DNA of 36,323 nt from Streptomyces sp. SM1 (GTDB taxonomy: Bacteria > Actinomycetota > Actinomycetes > Streptomycetales > Streptomycetaceae). The first letter of the stretch is position 1, and every line of letters starts with the position of its first letter. A program made the position numbers and the translations under genes. The DNA is taken from positions 1 to 36,323 of the forward strand of contig NZ_NEUB01000661.1 of the NCBI RefSeq assembly GCF_002910825.1. Direction: 5' to 3'. A model generated the notes under the pieces. It searched no databases, was not told the origin of the DNA, and was given only the letters and a program-made list of their open reading frames with translations. Positions 23,363 to 32,396 of this stretch are shown here, piece by piece.

Positions 23363-24334
23363 TCAGGCCACCCTGCGGGCCTGGTACTCGGCTATGGCCG
23401 TCATCGGGGGGCGTTCCTCCGTGTCGATGGAGTAGGTGCGGGGTTCGAAAGTGGTGTCGGTGCGTTCGAACTGGGTGAGTGACGGGCGGATCAGGTGGCC
23501 GCGGGCCAGGCGGAGCTGGGCGGTGCGGTAGATCGCGGCGGCCATCCGGCCGAGGGCCTGGCCGTCCTGGTGCCGGTGCTTGCGCACCCCGACGTCGACC
23601 TGGGCCAGCGCGTCCAGGCCCACCAGGTGCAGCGCGTCGACCAGCATGCCGAGCTCGACGCCGTACCCGACCGGGAAGGGGAGCTGTTCGAGGAGGGAGC
23701 GGCGGGCCGCGTACTCGCCGCCCAGCGGCTGGACGAAACCGGCCAGCTGCGGCCAGTGCATGTTCAGCAGCGGGCGGGCCATCAGCTCCGTGACCCGGCC
23801 GCCCTGGCCGGCCGCGACCGTGCCGGCGGCGCGTCCGTCGGACACCGTGAGGGGGCGGTCGTACATGGCCTTGACCAGGTGGACGTCCGACTCGGTGAGC
23901 AGCGGGCCGACGATGCCGGAGACGAAGTCGGAGGAGAACTCCCGCAGGTCCGCGTCAATGAAGCACACGATGTCGCCCGACGTGACCAGCAGCGAGCGCC
24001 ACAGCACCTCACCCTTGCCGGGCACCGCCGGGAGCCGGGGCAGGATGGTGTCCCGGTGCACCACCGTCGCGCCCGCTGCCGCCGCCGCCTCGGCCGTGCG
24101 GTCGGTCGAGCCCGAGTCGACCACCACGACCTCGTCGACCAGCGGAGCCCCGAGCACCAGATCGCGGCGGACGGCCGACACGATCTCGCCGACCGTGGCC
24201 TCCTCGTTCAGCGCCGGCAGCACCACGCTCACCGTCTGCCCGGTGGCCCGTTTCGCCGCCAGGATCCGGTGGAGCGGGCGGTCGGCCACGGACCAGGACC
24301 GGTCGCTCAGCCAGCGCTCGACTTCTTCCAGCAC
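23363..24334 (-). CDS. gpgS: Glucosyl-3-phosphoglycerate synthase
   Basis: A 323-residue GT-A glycosyltransferase (GT81/GT2-like) that transfers glucose to 3-phosphoglycerate, first step of glucosylglycerate synthesis. Signatures: VSVVLPALNEEATVGEIV, VVVDSGSTDRTAEAA, LPAVPGKGEVLWRSL, metal-binding CFIDADLREFSSDFV (DAD), AGFVQPLGGEYAARRSLLEQLPFPVGYGVELGMLVD, and VGVRKHRHQDGQALGRMA. These match the mycobacterial and actinobacterial GpgS pattern; dolichyl-phosphate transferases are a less likely alternative. GTG 24334 follows AGGAG at 9 bases. It lies 109 bp upstream of otsA on the same strand. No glucosyl-3-phosphoglycerate phosphatase gene is in the window. Confidence 0.88.
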   Translation of the reverse strand: MLEEVERWLSDRSWSVADRPLHRILAAKRATGQTVSVVLPALNEEATVGEIVSAVRRDLVLGAPLVDEVVVVDSGSTDRTAEAAAAAGATVVHRDTILPRLPAVPGKGEVLWRSLLVTSGDIVCFIDADLREFSSDFVSGIVGPLLTESDVHLVKAMYDRPLTVSDGRAAGTVAAGQGGRVTELMARPLLNMHWPQLAGFVQPLGGEYAARRSLLEQLPFPVGYGVELGMLVDALHLVGLDALAQVDVGVRKHRHQDGQALGRMAAAIYRTAQLRLARGHLIRPSLTQFERTDTTFEPRTYSIDTEERPPMTAIAEYQARRVA

Positions 24335-24473
24335 GGTCCCCGGCTCCTCACTGGCCTGTGATCCATCTCGCGGTTCGGACGGACTGTCTCGACCCTCCAG
24401 GCCTCGGTTACAGTCTTGAACAACGCCGATGACCCTCGCATGCCGGGGTCACCGAGCCGACAACTGAACACCG

Positions 24474-24617
24474 CTCATCCAGAGGGGCAGAGGGATACGG
24501 CCCGATGAAGCCCCGGCAACCCTCCAGTCGGTTCCTGTCACGCGGACGTGGCGAGGCTCCCGGCTAGGGAAGGTGCCAAATCCGTCTCACGGCGAGATGC
24601 GTCGTGAGGAAGATGAG
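24474..24617 (+). ncRNA. SAM-I (S-box) riboswitch upstream of thrC
   Basis: The leader contains the conserved S-box core: AGAGGGGCAGAGGGATACGG, CCCGATGAAGCCCCGGCAACC, and later GGGAAGGTGCCAAATCC. P1 pairs CTCATC (24474-24479) with GATGAG (24612-24617), 21 bases before the thrC ATG. A hairpin CTCACG...CGTGAG lies before P1 closes. No intrinsic terminator with a T-run follows. The 3' P1 strand runs into the purine-rich GAGGAGAAAGGG preceding the start, so control is probably at translation initiation. Confidence 0.93.
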
Positions 24618-24637
24618 GAGAAAGGGCCTCGCCTCAC

Positions 24638-25936
24638 ATGGCTGTGCAGACTGTTGCAAGCACCACCGGATCCGCCGCCGCGAACACCGTCGACCTGGGC
24701 CCCGCCGCCGCGCTCTCCTGCCGCGAATGCGGTCACCGGGTGCCTCTCGGCCCGGTCTTCGCCTGCGAGGAGTGTTTCGGCCCGCTGGAGATCGCCTACG
24801 ACTTCTCGGCGTACGACACCGACGAGCTCCGCAAGCGGATCGAGGCGGGACCCGCCAACATCTGGCGCTACGCCCCCCTGCTGCCCGTCCCGGCGGACGT
24901 GGCGACGAAGCCGAACATCAACCCCGGCTGGACCAAGCTGGTCCAGGCCGACAACCTCGCGCGTGAGCTCGGTGTCGACCCCGGCAAGCTGTTCGTCAAG
25001 GACGACTCCGGCAACCCCACGCACTCCTTCAAGGACCGCGTCGTCGCCCAGGCCATCGAGGCGGCCCGTGCCTTCGGCTTCACCACCCTCTCCTGCTCCT
25101 CCACCGGCAACCTGGCCGGAGCGGTCGGTGCCGCCGCCGCCCGGGCGGGCTTCCGCTCCTGTGTGTTCATCCCGCACGACCTGGAGCAGGGCAAGGTCGT
25201 CATGGCCGCCGTCTACGGCGGCGAACTCGTCGGCATCGAGGGCAACTACGACGACGTGAACCGTTTCTGCTCCGAGCTGATCGGCGACCCGGCCGGCGAG
25301 GGCTGGGGCTTCGTCAACGTCAACCTGCGGCCGTACTACGCGGAGGGGTCCAAGACCCTCGCGTACGAGATCTGCGAGCAGCTCGGCTGGCAGCTCCCGG
25401 ACCAGCTCGTCATCCCGATCGCCTCCGGCTCGCAGCTCACGAAGATCGACAAGGGGCTGCAGGAGCTGATCGGGCTCGGCCTGGTCGAGGACAAGCCGTA
25501 CAGGATCTTCGGCGCGCAGGCCGAGGGGTGCTCGCCGGTGTCCACCGCGTACAAGGCGGGCCATGACGTCGTACGTCCGCAGAAGCCGGACACGATCGCG
25601 AAGTCGCTGGCGATCGGGAACCCGGCGGACGGGCCGTACGTCCTGGACATCGCCCGGCGCACGGGCGGTGCGGTCGAGGACGTGAACGACGAGCAGGTCG
25701 TCGACGCGATCCGGCTGCTCGCGCGGACCGAGGGGATCTTCGCGGAGACCGCCGGCGGTGTGACCGTGGGAGTCGCCAGGAAGCTGCTGGAGAGCGGGGC
25801 GCTCGACCCGTCCCTGACCACCGTGGTGCTCAACACCGGGGACGGTCTGAAGACGCTGGACGCGGTGGCGGGCACCGGGTTGACTGCGACGATTCGTCCC
25901 AGTCTGGAGTCGTTCCGTGAGGCCGGGCTCGTCTAG
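24638..25936 (+). CDS. thrC: Threonine synthase
   Basis: A 432-residue pyridoxal-phosphate enzyme that converts O-phosphohomoserine to threonine. It begins with a zinc-ribbon-like segment, CRECGHRVPLGPVFACEECFGPLE. The PLP Lys is in KDDSGNPTHSFKDRVVAQA, followed by LSCSSTGNLAGAVGAAAARAG (phosphate-binding) and IPIASGSQLTKI. A C-terminal GIFAETAGGVTVGVARKLLESG is typical of fold-type II enzymes. The S-box leader means high S-adenosylmethionine should lower its synthesis. The phosphohomoserine branch competes with methionine synthesis, so that sense is unusual and is raised in the findings. The ThiS/MoaD-like gene follows 91 bp downstream. Confidence 0.95.
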   Translation: MAVQTVASTTGSAAANTVDLGPAAALSCRECGHRVPLGPVFACEECFGPLEIAYDFSAYDTDELRKRIEAGPANIWRYAPLLPVPADVATKPNINPGWTKLVQADNLARELGVDPGKLFVKDDSGNPTHSFKDRVVAQAIEAARAFGFTTLSCSSTGNLAGAVGAAAARAGFRSCVFIPHDLEQGKVVMAAVYGGELVGIEGNYDDVNRFCSELIGDPAGEGWGFVNVNLRPYYAEGSKTLAYEICEQLGWQLPDQLVIPIASGSQLTKIDKGLQELIGLGLVEDKPYRIFGAQAEGCSPVSTAYKAGHDVVRPQKPDTIAKSLAIGNPADGPYVLDIARRTGGAVEDVNDEQVVDAIRLLARTEGIFAETAGGVTVGVARKLLESGALDPSLTTVVLNTGDGLKTLDAVAGTGLTATIRPSLESFREAGLV

Positions 25937-25977
25937 AAGCTGTTCACCGTTTCGTCCGCGGGCCGGTGGGGGCTGAT

Positions 25978-25998
25978 CGCGCAGTTCCCCGCGCCCCT
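25978..25998. repeat. Dispersed copy of the CGCGCAGTTCCCCGCGCCCC repeat
   Basis: CGCGCAGTTCCCCGCGCCCC with one altered flank lies between thrC and the sulfur-carrier gene, just before the latter's ribosome site. Confidence 0.85.
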
Positions 25999-26027
25999 GG
26001 TAAGTCCACCTGACCGGAGGTTTTGTT

Positions 26028-26303
26028 GTGAGCGTCACTGTTCGGATCCCGACCATCCTGCGTACCTACACCGGCGGGAGCGCCGAGGTGAGTGCCGAGG
26101 GGGCGACCCTGGGGCAGGTCATCGAGGACCTGGAGAAGAACCACACCGGGATCGCCGCCCGGGTCCTGGACGATCAGGGCAAGCTGCGCCGGTTCGTCAA
26201 CGTCTACGTCAATGACGACGACGTGCGGTTCGAGCAGGGGCTGGAGACGGCGACCCCGGACGGGGCCGGCGTATCGATCATTCCCGCGGTGGCCGGCGGC
26301 TGA
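26028..26303 (+). CDS. MoaD/ThiS-family sulfur-carrier protein
   Basis: A 91-residue ubiquitin-fold protein ending in Gly-Gly (AVAGG), the C-terminus needed for adenylation and thiocarboxylate formation by a MoeB/ThiF-type enzyme. It starts MSVTVRIPTILRTYTGGS, has the family stretch TLGQVIEDLEKNHTGIAARVL and VNVYVNDDDVRF, and ends in ATPDGAGVSIIPAVAGG. Relatives include CysO of the cysteine pathway, MoaD of molybdopterin and ThiS of thiamine. Lying directly after thrC, behind a SAM riboswitch, it most resembles the CysO type. No cysM, mec or moeB gene is adjacent. GTG 26028 follows GGAGG at good spacing. Confidence 0.87.
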   Translation: MSVTVRIPTILRTYTGGSAEVSAEGATLGQVIEDLEKNHTGIAARVLDDQGKLRRFVNVYVNDDDVRFEQGLETATPDGAGVSIIPAVAGG

Positions 26304-26733
26304 TCATTACCTTCGGTAATGACGGTTACCGAGCGTCGAGGACATTGCCCCCTCCGTGAGAGATGCGGAGGGGGCAATTCCATGGGGTTGAGCACGATAG
26401 AGTTGGGGAACGCGCTCCCGATCCACTGATCGAGGACCCTTAATTCCTGCCGTACGCCCGACTGGATGTAGCCAAAGTGCGGGCACTCTACGCGGCATTT
26501 GCGACGTTTGCCCGGCCCGACTTGCCCTGAGATCGTGCGAATTCTCGCCACATTCCGGACCGGTGTCGTCCAGATTTCTCGTCCGATTGACCTGTTGCAG
26601 ACGGCAGTTGGACAGATACATTCAGCCGCGGTCGACGCGTTCCGGCGCACGCCCCCAACCGTTGGGGGGTGAGGTCTGACCCGGATTCGCGAAGTGCGGA
26701 TCTGTGCAAGGGCCAGTAATAGGGGAGTTAGGC
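26304..26733. promoter_or_regulatory. Gap after thrC operon with terminator, then cold-shock leader
   Basis: In this 430-bp gap, TCATTACC/GGTAATGA (26304-26322) forms a small hairpin directly after the stop. A 13-bp terminator follows at 26344-26378. The rest is less G+C-rich than average and should hold the promoter and the leader of the cold-shock gene. Cold-shock genes often have long folded leaders. No gene or conserved RNA is recognised. Confidence 0.55.
26344..26378. terminator. thrC-operon terminator
   Basis: ATTGCCCCCTCCG (26344-26356) pairs perfectly with CGGAGGGGGCAAT (26366-26378), 9-base loop, 40 bases past the sulfur-carrier stop. Confidence 0.85.
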
Positions 26734-26937
26734 ATGGCTCAGGGCACCGTCAAGTGGTTCAACGCGGAGAAGGGGTACGGCTTCATCGCGGTCGACGGTG
26801 GTGCGGATGTTTTCGTCCACTACAGCGCGATTCAGATGGACGGCTACCGCACCCTCGAAGAAGGCCAGCGGGTCGAGTTCGAGATCTCGCAGGGTCAGAA
26901 GGGCCCACAGGCCGACATGGTTCGTCTCAGCGCCTGA
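26734..26937 (+). CDS. Cold-shock domain protein
   Basis: A 67-residue CspA-type single-stranded nucleic-acid binding protein and RNA chaperone. RNP1 is KGYGFIAV and RNP2 is VFVHYSAI; the family start is [14 protein letters not shown]. An earlier start codon in frame (26704) would add ten residues, but ATG 26734 has GGGGAG five bases upstream and gives the standard length. It resembles the cold-shock protein (ScoF-type) that lies beside groEL2 in S. coelicolor. A strong terminator follows at 26967-27002. Confidence 0.95.
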   Translation: MAQGTVKWFNAEKGYGFIAVDGGADVFVHYSAIQMDGYRTLEEGQRVEFEISQGQKGPQADMVRLSA

Positions 26938-26966
26938 ACGCGCTATCAACCGGCATTTTCTGCTGA

Positions 26967-27002
26967 CGAAGGGCCCGCGCCTCCCGGGGTGCGGGCCCTT
27001 CG
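26967..27002. terminator. Cold-shock gene terminator
   Basis: CGAAGGGCCCGC (26967-26978) pairs with GCGGGCCCTTCG (26991-27002) around a 12-base loop, 30 bases past the stop. Confidence 0.85.
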
Positions 27003-27139
27003 CCGTGCCCGCGCACCGCCGGGCTTCGGGGTCCTCGCGGTGCCCGTACCTCCCGGCTTCGGGCCCTCCGCCGTGCCCGCCGGCGCCGCACCCGCCTGTT
27101 CGCGGTCGGCTGAGCGACCCCCTGTACTCCTCAGAGGCG

Positions 27140-27166
27140 CTTGCACTCGCATGGGTCGAGTGCTAA
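27140..27166. promoter_or_regulatory. CIRCE operator 1 (HrcA)
   Basis: CTTGCACTC, nine bases, GAGTGCTAA. The right arm is a perfect CIRCE half-site and the left arm matches seven of nine (consensus TTAGCACTC). Confidence 0.9.
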
Positions 27167-27175
27167 TCATTGGCG

Positions 27176-27202
27176 TTAGCACTCTGAAGGTGAGAGTGAC
27201 AA
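27176..27202. promoter_or_regulatory. CIRCE operator 2 (HrcA)
   Basis: TTAGCACTC, nine bases, GAGTGACAA. The left arm is perfect and the right arm matches seven of nine. Centre-to-centre distance from operator 1 is 36 bp. Confidence 0.85.
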
Positions 27203-27221
27203 CGAAGGACCGGGTCGGTGA

Positions 27222-28952
<1,731 letters not shown>

Positions 28953-28981
28953 TCCCTCGAGGATCGGATCCGTCCGTAGCG

Positions 28982-29027
28982 CGCCCGAGGGCGGCACCCC
29001 CTGCGCAGGGGGTGCCGCCCTCGGGCG
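28982..29027. terminator. 46-bp perfect palindrome, groEL2 terminator
   Basis: Arms 28982-29004 and 29005-29027 are exact reverse complements (core GGCACCCCCTGC). It begins 29 bases past the groEL2 stop and ends 15 bases before the stop of the converging gene, so it may serve both. Confidence 0.9.
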
Positions 29028-29042
29028 TTGCGGCGGGACGGG

Positions 29043-29612
29043 TCAGAGGTTGCCCAGGGGTTCGATGTCGGTCCTGGTGGGTGTGCCCCATACGCGCAGC
29101 ACCTCGTAGTCGGTGAACTCGTGCACGATCCGGTACGCCATGGCGGGCCGGGGCCCGCGCCGCTGTGCCGCGATGAACAACTCGGCCTCGCGCCGGTCCC
29201 GGCGCGGGGTTCCGCACAGCTGCCAGGCCTGTCCGTTCCACAGCTCCGGCAGCCAGCGCTGCTGCGGCTGCGGCCGGTCGGCGCGCATCCCGTACCGGGA
29301 CGGGGTGGGTTCGGCGGCCGGGGCCTGCGGGGCGGGGCCGTTGAACTCGGCGCGGCGGGCGGTGCGGCGCCGGGTCTCGCAGAGCAGGCACAGGTCGGGG
29401 GCGCTCTCGTCGACCGGTCCGGTGGGATGCTCCGCGCAGCGCGTGCTGGGTACGGCCGTGGTGACGGTCTCCTCCAGCAGGTCAAGGGCCCGCCGCAGAT
29501 CGTCCTTCACTTCGTGCAGCTTGGCGTCCAGGGTGTCGGCGGACAGCGACTCGCCGTGCTCACCCAGGACCCGCAGGGCCCGGCCCAGGGCGGTGAGCTG
29601 CGCGTGGTTCAT
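29043..29612 (-). CDS. Conserved hypothetical protein with Cys cluster
   Basis: I do not recognise this 189-residue protein. The N-terminal about 60 residues look helical (LRVLGEHGESLSADTLDAKLHEVKDDLRRALDLLEE). A middle region has CAEHPTG then DLCLLCETRRR, which could bind a metal ion. The C-terminal half is basic and aromatic (QRWLPELWNGQAWQLCGTPRRDRREAELFI), with MAYRIVHEFTDYEVLRVWGT near the end. ATG 29612 was chosen for the GGAG nine bases upstream; the upstream extension is Arg/Pro-rich shadow. Strand and spacing place it 55 bp after murQ, so it may be the last gene of that unit. Confidence 0.72.
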   Translation of the reverse strand: MNHAQLTALGRALRVLGEHGESLSADTLDAKLHEVKDDLRRALDLLEETVTTAVPSTRCAEHPTGPVDESAPDLCLLCETRRRTARRAEFNGPAPQAPAAEPTPSRYGMRADRPQPQQRWLPELWNGQAWQLCGTPRRDRREAELFIAAQRRGPRPAMAYRIVHEFTDYEVLRVWGTPTRTDIEPLGNL

Positions 29613-29667
29613 GGTGGATGCTCCAGGTGGGGGACAGGTCCAGTATCCATCCCGGGGTTCCCCCGGG

Positions 29668-30609
29668 TCAGCCCGCTGCCGCCGCCGCTGCCAGCGCCTC
29701 GCGCAGGTGGCCGGCGGACTCCGCGAGGAGACGGGCGGCGGTGGGGCCGTCCACGCCGGCCAGCAGGACCAGGATCGCGTTCTTGACCTCGCCGTCCGTG
29801 GCGGCCAGCGCACCCCCGACGGCGTCGTCGTCCGCTCCCGTCACCTGGGCGACGATACGGCGGGAGCGGGCGCGCAGCTTCTCGTTCGAGGCGCGGACGT
29901 CGACCATCAGGTTCCCGTACGTCTTGCCCAGCCGGATCATCGTGATCGTCGACAGCATGTTCAGGACGAGCTTCTGGGCCGTGCCGGCCTTGAGGCGGGT
30001 GGAGCCGGTGAGGAACTCCGGGCCCACGACGACCTCGATCCCGTGCTCGGCCGCGGCCGCCAGCGCGCTGCCCCGGTTGCAGGCCAGGCCCACGGTGAGG
30101 GCCCCGCGTGCGCGGGCGTACGTGACGGCGCCGACCGCGTACGGGGTGCGGCCGGAGGCGGAGACGCCGACCACCGTGTCGTCGGCGGTCAGCCGCAGCG
30201 CGGCCAGGTCGGACTCGGCCAGCTCGCGGGAGTCCTCGGCGCCCTCCACCGAGGTGACGAGGGCGTCCGGGCCGCCAGCGATCAGGCCGACGACCCGCGC
30301 CGGGTCGGTGTTGAACGTCGGCGGGCACTCGGAGGCGTCCAGTACGCCCAGCCGGCCGGCGGTGCCCGCGCCCGCGTAGACCAGCCGCCCGCCGCGGGCC
30401 ATCCGCTCGGCGACCGCGTCGATCGTGGCGGCGATCACCGGTACCTGCTCGGCGACCGCACCGGCCACCGAGGCGTCCTCCCGGTTCATCAGCCGGGCGA
30501 TCTCGTCGATGGGCAACCGGTCGACGTCGGCCAGCTCCGGCCGGTACGCCTCGGTGGTCAGCATGTCCAGCTGGGAGCTGAGGTCGCGGTTGTGGGAGGG
30601 AGAAGTCAT
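29668..30609 (-). CDS. murQ: N-acetylmuramic acid 6-phosphate etherase
   Basis: MurQ cleaves the lactyl ether of MurNAc-6-phosphate to give GlcNAc-6-phosphate and D-lactate, recycling cell-wall sugar. The 313-residue SIS-domain protein has GRLVYAGAGTAGRLGVLDASECPPTF (active-site Glu in ECPPTF), VVGVSASGRTPYAVGA (sugar-phosphate loop), GTAQKLVLNMLSTITMIRLGKTYGNLMVDVRASN, and a C-terminal UBA-like helical region. The product is the NagA substrate, and nagA lies 12 kb away. ATG 30609 has GGAAAG upstream; an earlier codon at 30699 would add 30 unrelated residues. It is transcribed after the RpiR regulator gene with a 103-bp gap. Confidence 0.95.
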   Translation of the reverse strand: MTSPSHNRDLSSQLDMLTTEAYRPELADVDRLPIDEIARLMNREDASVAGAVAEQVPVIAATIDAVAERMARGGRLVYAGAGTAGRLGVLDASECPPTFNTDPARVVGLIAGGPDALVTSVEGAEDSRELAESDLAALRLTADDTVVGVSASGRTPYAVGAVTYARARGALTVGLACNRGSALAAAAEHGIEVVVGPEFLTGSTRLKAGTAQKLVLNMLSTITMIRLGKTYGNLMVDVRASNEKLRARSRRIVAQVTGADDDAVGGALAATDGEVKNAILVLLAGVDGPTAARLLAESAGHLREALAAAAAAG

Positions 30610-30648
30610 AGCGGTGTCTTTCCAGCTCAGGGTCGGGCGGCCTGCCTC

Positions 30649-30669
30649 AGGGGCGCGGGGAACTGCGCG
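30649..30669. repeat. Inverted copy of the CGCGCAGTTCCCCGCGCCCC repeat
   Basis: AGGGGCGCGGGGAACTGCGC lies in the 103-bp gap between the RpiR gene and murQ. It is the reverse complement of the 20-mer in the tandem repeat at 11343-11576 and at 25978-25998. Confidence 0.85.
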
Positions 30670-30712
30670 ATCGGCCACGGGACCACCCGCGGCCGACAAC
30701 GACCACCCGCCG

Positions 30713-31660
30713 TCACGGCGCTCTGCGCACCGCCCGGTGCCGATGCGCCAACGCCTCGTAGGAGGCGGCCAGCGCGGGCGCCGCCGCCTCGTACGTCCGC
30801 TGGGCGACTCCCACGAACAGGCAGTCCACCACCAGCAGTTGCCCCGTCCGGGAGGACATCGCGGCCGGGCGCAGCTCGCTCTCGCGGGCCGTGGAGGTGG
30901 TCAGCACGTAGTCCGCGTACTGCGTGACGGGGCTGTCCGGGCGGCCGGTGACCGCCACCGTCGTCGCCCCGTGCTCGAAGGCCACCCGGAGCGGTTCTAT
31001 GACGTCCCCGGTCGAGCCGGAGTGGGTGACGGCGATCGCCACGTCCCCCGCGCGGAGCTGCACCGCGTTGGTGACGGCGAGGTGCGGGTCGCTGTGGGCG
31101 TGCGTCAGCAGGCCTATGCGCAACAGTTTCTGGGTGAGGTCCTGGGCGACGAGCCCGGACGCGCCGACGCCGTACACATCCGTACGGCGGGCGCCGGCCA
31201 GGGCGTTCACCGCGGCGGTGAGCTGCACGGTGTCCAGTCCGGCCGCGGTGTCGGCGAGGGTCTGCTGCTCGTCGTAGGCGAGCTTGGCCACGACGTCGGC
31301 TATGGGGTCGTCCACCGCGATGTCCGTGGTGATGGCGGGCGCCCGCCCGGACTGCTGCTGGGCGGCGAGACCGGCCAGGGCGAGGCGCAGATCGCGGTAG
31401 CCGGGGTAGCCGAGCAGCCGGGCGGTGCGGACGACGGTGGCCTCGCTGGTGCCGGTGAGTTCGGCGAGTCCGGTGACCGTGAGGGCCGCGCAGCCGGCCG
31501 GGTCGTCGGCGACGGCCTCGGCGACCCGCTGCATGGAACGGGTCATCGTCGGTGCCAGCGTGCGCACCTTGGCCGCGAGGGCGGCGGGTGCGGGCGGCGG
31601 AGGCGGCGCGGGGGCGGGGCCCGGAGCACCTCCGAAACTTTCCTTCACTTCATTGGTCAC
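30713..31660 (-). CDS. RpiR/MurR-family transcriptional regulator
   Basis: A 315-residue repressor-type protein. A Pro/Ala-rich N-terminus is followed by the RpiR helix-turn-helix (residues about 30-105): MTRSMQRVAEAVADDPAGCAALTVTGLAELTGTSEATVVRTARLLGYPGYRDLRLAL. The C-terminal SIS domain (about 150-290) includes RRTDVYGVGASGLVAQDLTQKLLRIG and DVAIAVTHSGSTGDVIEPLRVAFEHGA, which binds a sugar phosphate, probably MurNAc-6-phosphate. Position directly upstream of murQ supports that. GTG 31660 is used. Palindromes GAAA-C-TTTC (31634-31642) and GAAA-GATAT-TTTC (31666-31678) at the start are candidate operators. Confidence 0.88.
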   Translation of the reverse strand: MTNEVKESFGGAPGPAPAPPPPPAPAALAAKVRTLAPTMTRSMQRVAEAVADDPAGCAALTVTGLAELTGTSEATVVRTARLLGYPGYRDLRLALAGLAAQQQSGRAPAITTDIAVDDPIADVVAKLAYDEQQTLADTAAGLDTVQLTAAVNALAGARRTDVYGVGASGLVAQDLTQKLLRIGLLTHAHSDPHLAVTNAVQLRAGDVAIAVTHSGSTGDVIEPLRVAFEHGATTVAVTGRPDSPVTQYADYVLTTSTARESELRPAAMSSRTGQLLVVDCLFVGVAQRTYEAAAPALAASYEALAHRHRAVRRAP

Positions 31661-31678
31661 GTCATGAAAGATATTTTC
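31634..31678. promoter_or_regulatory. Candidate sugar-repressor operators at the rpiR-type gene start
   Basis: GAAACTTTC (31634-31642) and GAAAGATATTTTC (31666-31678) are both GAAA...TTTC palindromes, 24 bases apart. The first overlaps the codons for the first residues of the regulator; the second lies just upstream in the divergent promoter. They may be autoregulation sites or chance. Confidence 0.35.
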
Positions 31679-31716
31679 GCCCCGGCCCCGCGGTCAAGAG
31701 TGCGCACAATAGGGGC

Positions 31717-32121
31717 ATGGACCCCCACCACCCCCAGGACGAACCCGGCGCCCGCCCGGTCGGCCCCCTGGAACAAGCGTTGCACGCGGCGCGCGCCCTC
31801 GTGCTGGCCGATCTGGTCGCGCGCGAGGTCGCCGAGGCGGACGTGGTCTCCCTGGTCGAGGACTCCGTGACGCACCGGCGCTGGTGGGTCGAGCAGTGGC
31901 CGGACGGTGTCGGATTCCTCGCCGGGCTGGTCGCCCAGGACGTGCAGGACGCCCTGCTGGAGCGGTACGGCCGCTGGCCGCTGTGCCCGGTGTGCCCGGC
32001 CGGCGACCCGCACGCGCTGGAGGTGGAGCCGGAGCTCGGCCCCGACCCGCACTGGGTGTGCCACAAGGCGGGAGTGAAGGTCGCGGCGGTCGGCGGCCTG
32101 GGCGGAGCGGCGTCCTCGTGA
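31717..32121 (+). CDS. Conserved hypothetical protein with Cys/His-rich C-terminus
   Basis: I recognise no named family for this 134-residue protein. It begins MDPHHPQDEPGARPVGP, has helical stretches (LEQALHAARALVLADLVAREVAEADVVSLVEDSV) and then RRWWVEQWPDGVGFLAGLVAQDVQDALLERYG. The C-terminal half has CPVCPAGDPH and HWVCHKAGVKVAAVG, a spacing that could bind zinc. ATG 31717 follows AGGGGC closely; the region upstream is the divergent RpiR promoter. Its stop overlaps the next gene start by four bases (GTGA), so the two are likely co-translated. Confidence 0.75.
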   Translation: MDPHHPQDEPGARPVGPLEQALHAARALVLADLVAREVAEADVVSLVEDSVTHRRWWVEQWPDGVGFLAGLVAQDVQDALLERYGRWPLCPVCPAGDPHALEVEPELGPDPHWVCHKAGVKVAAVGGLGGAASS

Positions 32122-32396
32122 CCGTGTACATCGACCCGCCCACCTGGCCGGGCCACGGCCGGCTCTGGTCCCACCTCGTCAGCGACCTCTCCTACGCCGA
32201 ACTGCACACCTTCGCCGACAGCCTGGGCGTGCCCCGCCGCGCCTTCGAACGCGACCACTACGACATCCCGCAGCACCGGTACGCGGACGTGGTGCGCGCG
32301 GGGGCGCTCGAGGTCAGCAGCCGCGAGGTGGTGCGGCTGCTGGACGGGGCGGGACTGCGGCGCCGCAAGGGGGCGGCTCAGCCGCGCAGTTCGTAG
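32118..32396 (+). CDS. DUF4031 protein
   Basis: A 92-residue protein opening VTVYIDPPTWPGHGRLWSHLVSD, with HTFADSLGVPRRAFERDHYDIPQHRYADVVRAGA, the conserved pattern of DUF4031. The function is unknown. It starts at GTG 32118, overlapping the previous stop. Its last 19 bases overlap the end of the converging GNAT-fusion gene. The two-gene set 31717-32396 recurs in related actinobacteria as I recall it. Confidence 0.78.
   Translation: MTVYIDPPTWPGHGRLWSHLVSDLSYAELHTFADSLGVPRRAFERDHYDIPQHRYADVVRAGALEVSSREVVRLLDGAGLRRRKGAAQPRSS

Noticed and set aside
25336..25875. Open frame opposite thrC
   Set aside because: Ser/Pro-rich shadow without any domain signature; thrC is certain on the other strand.
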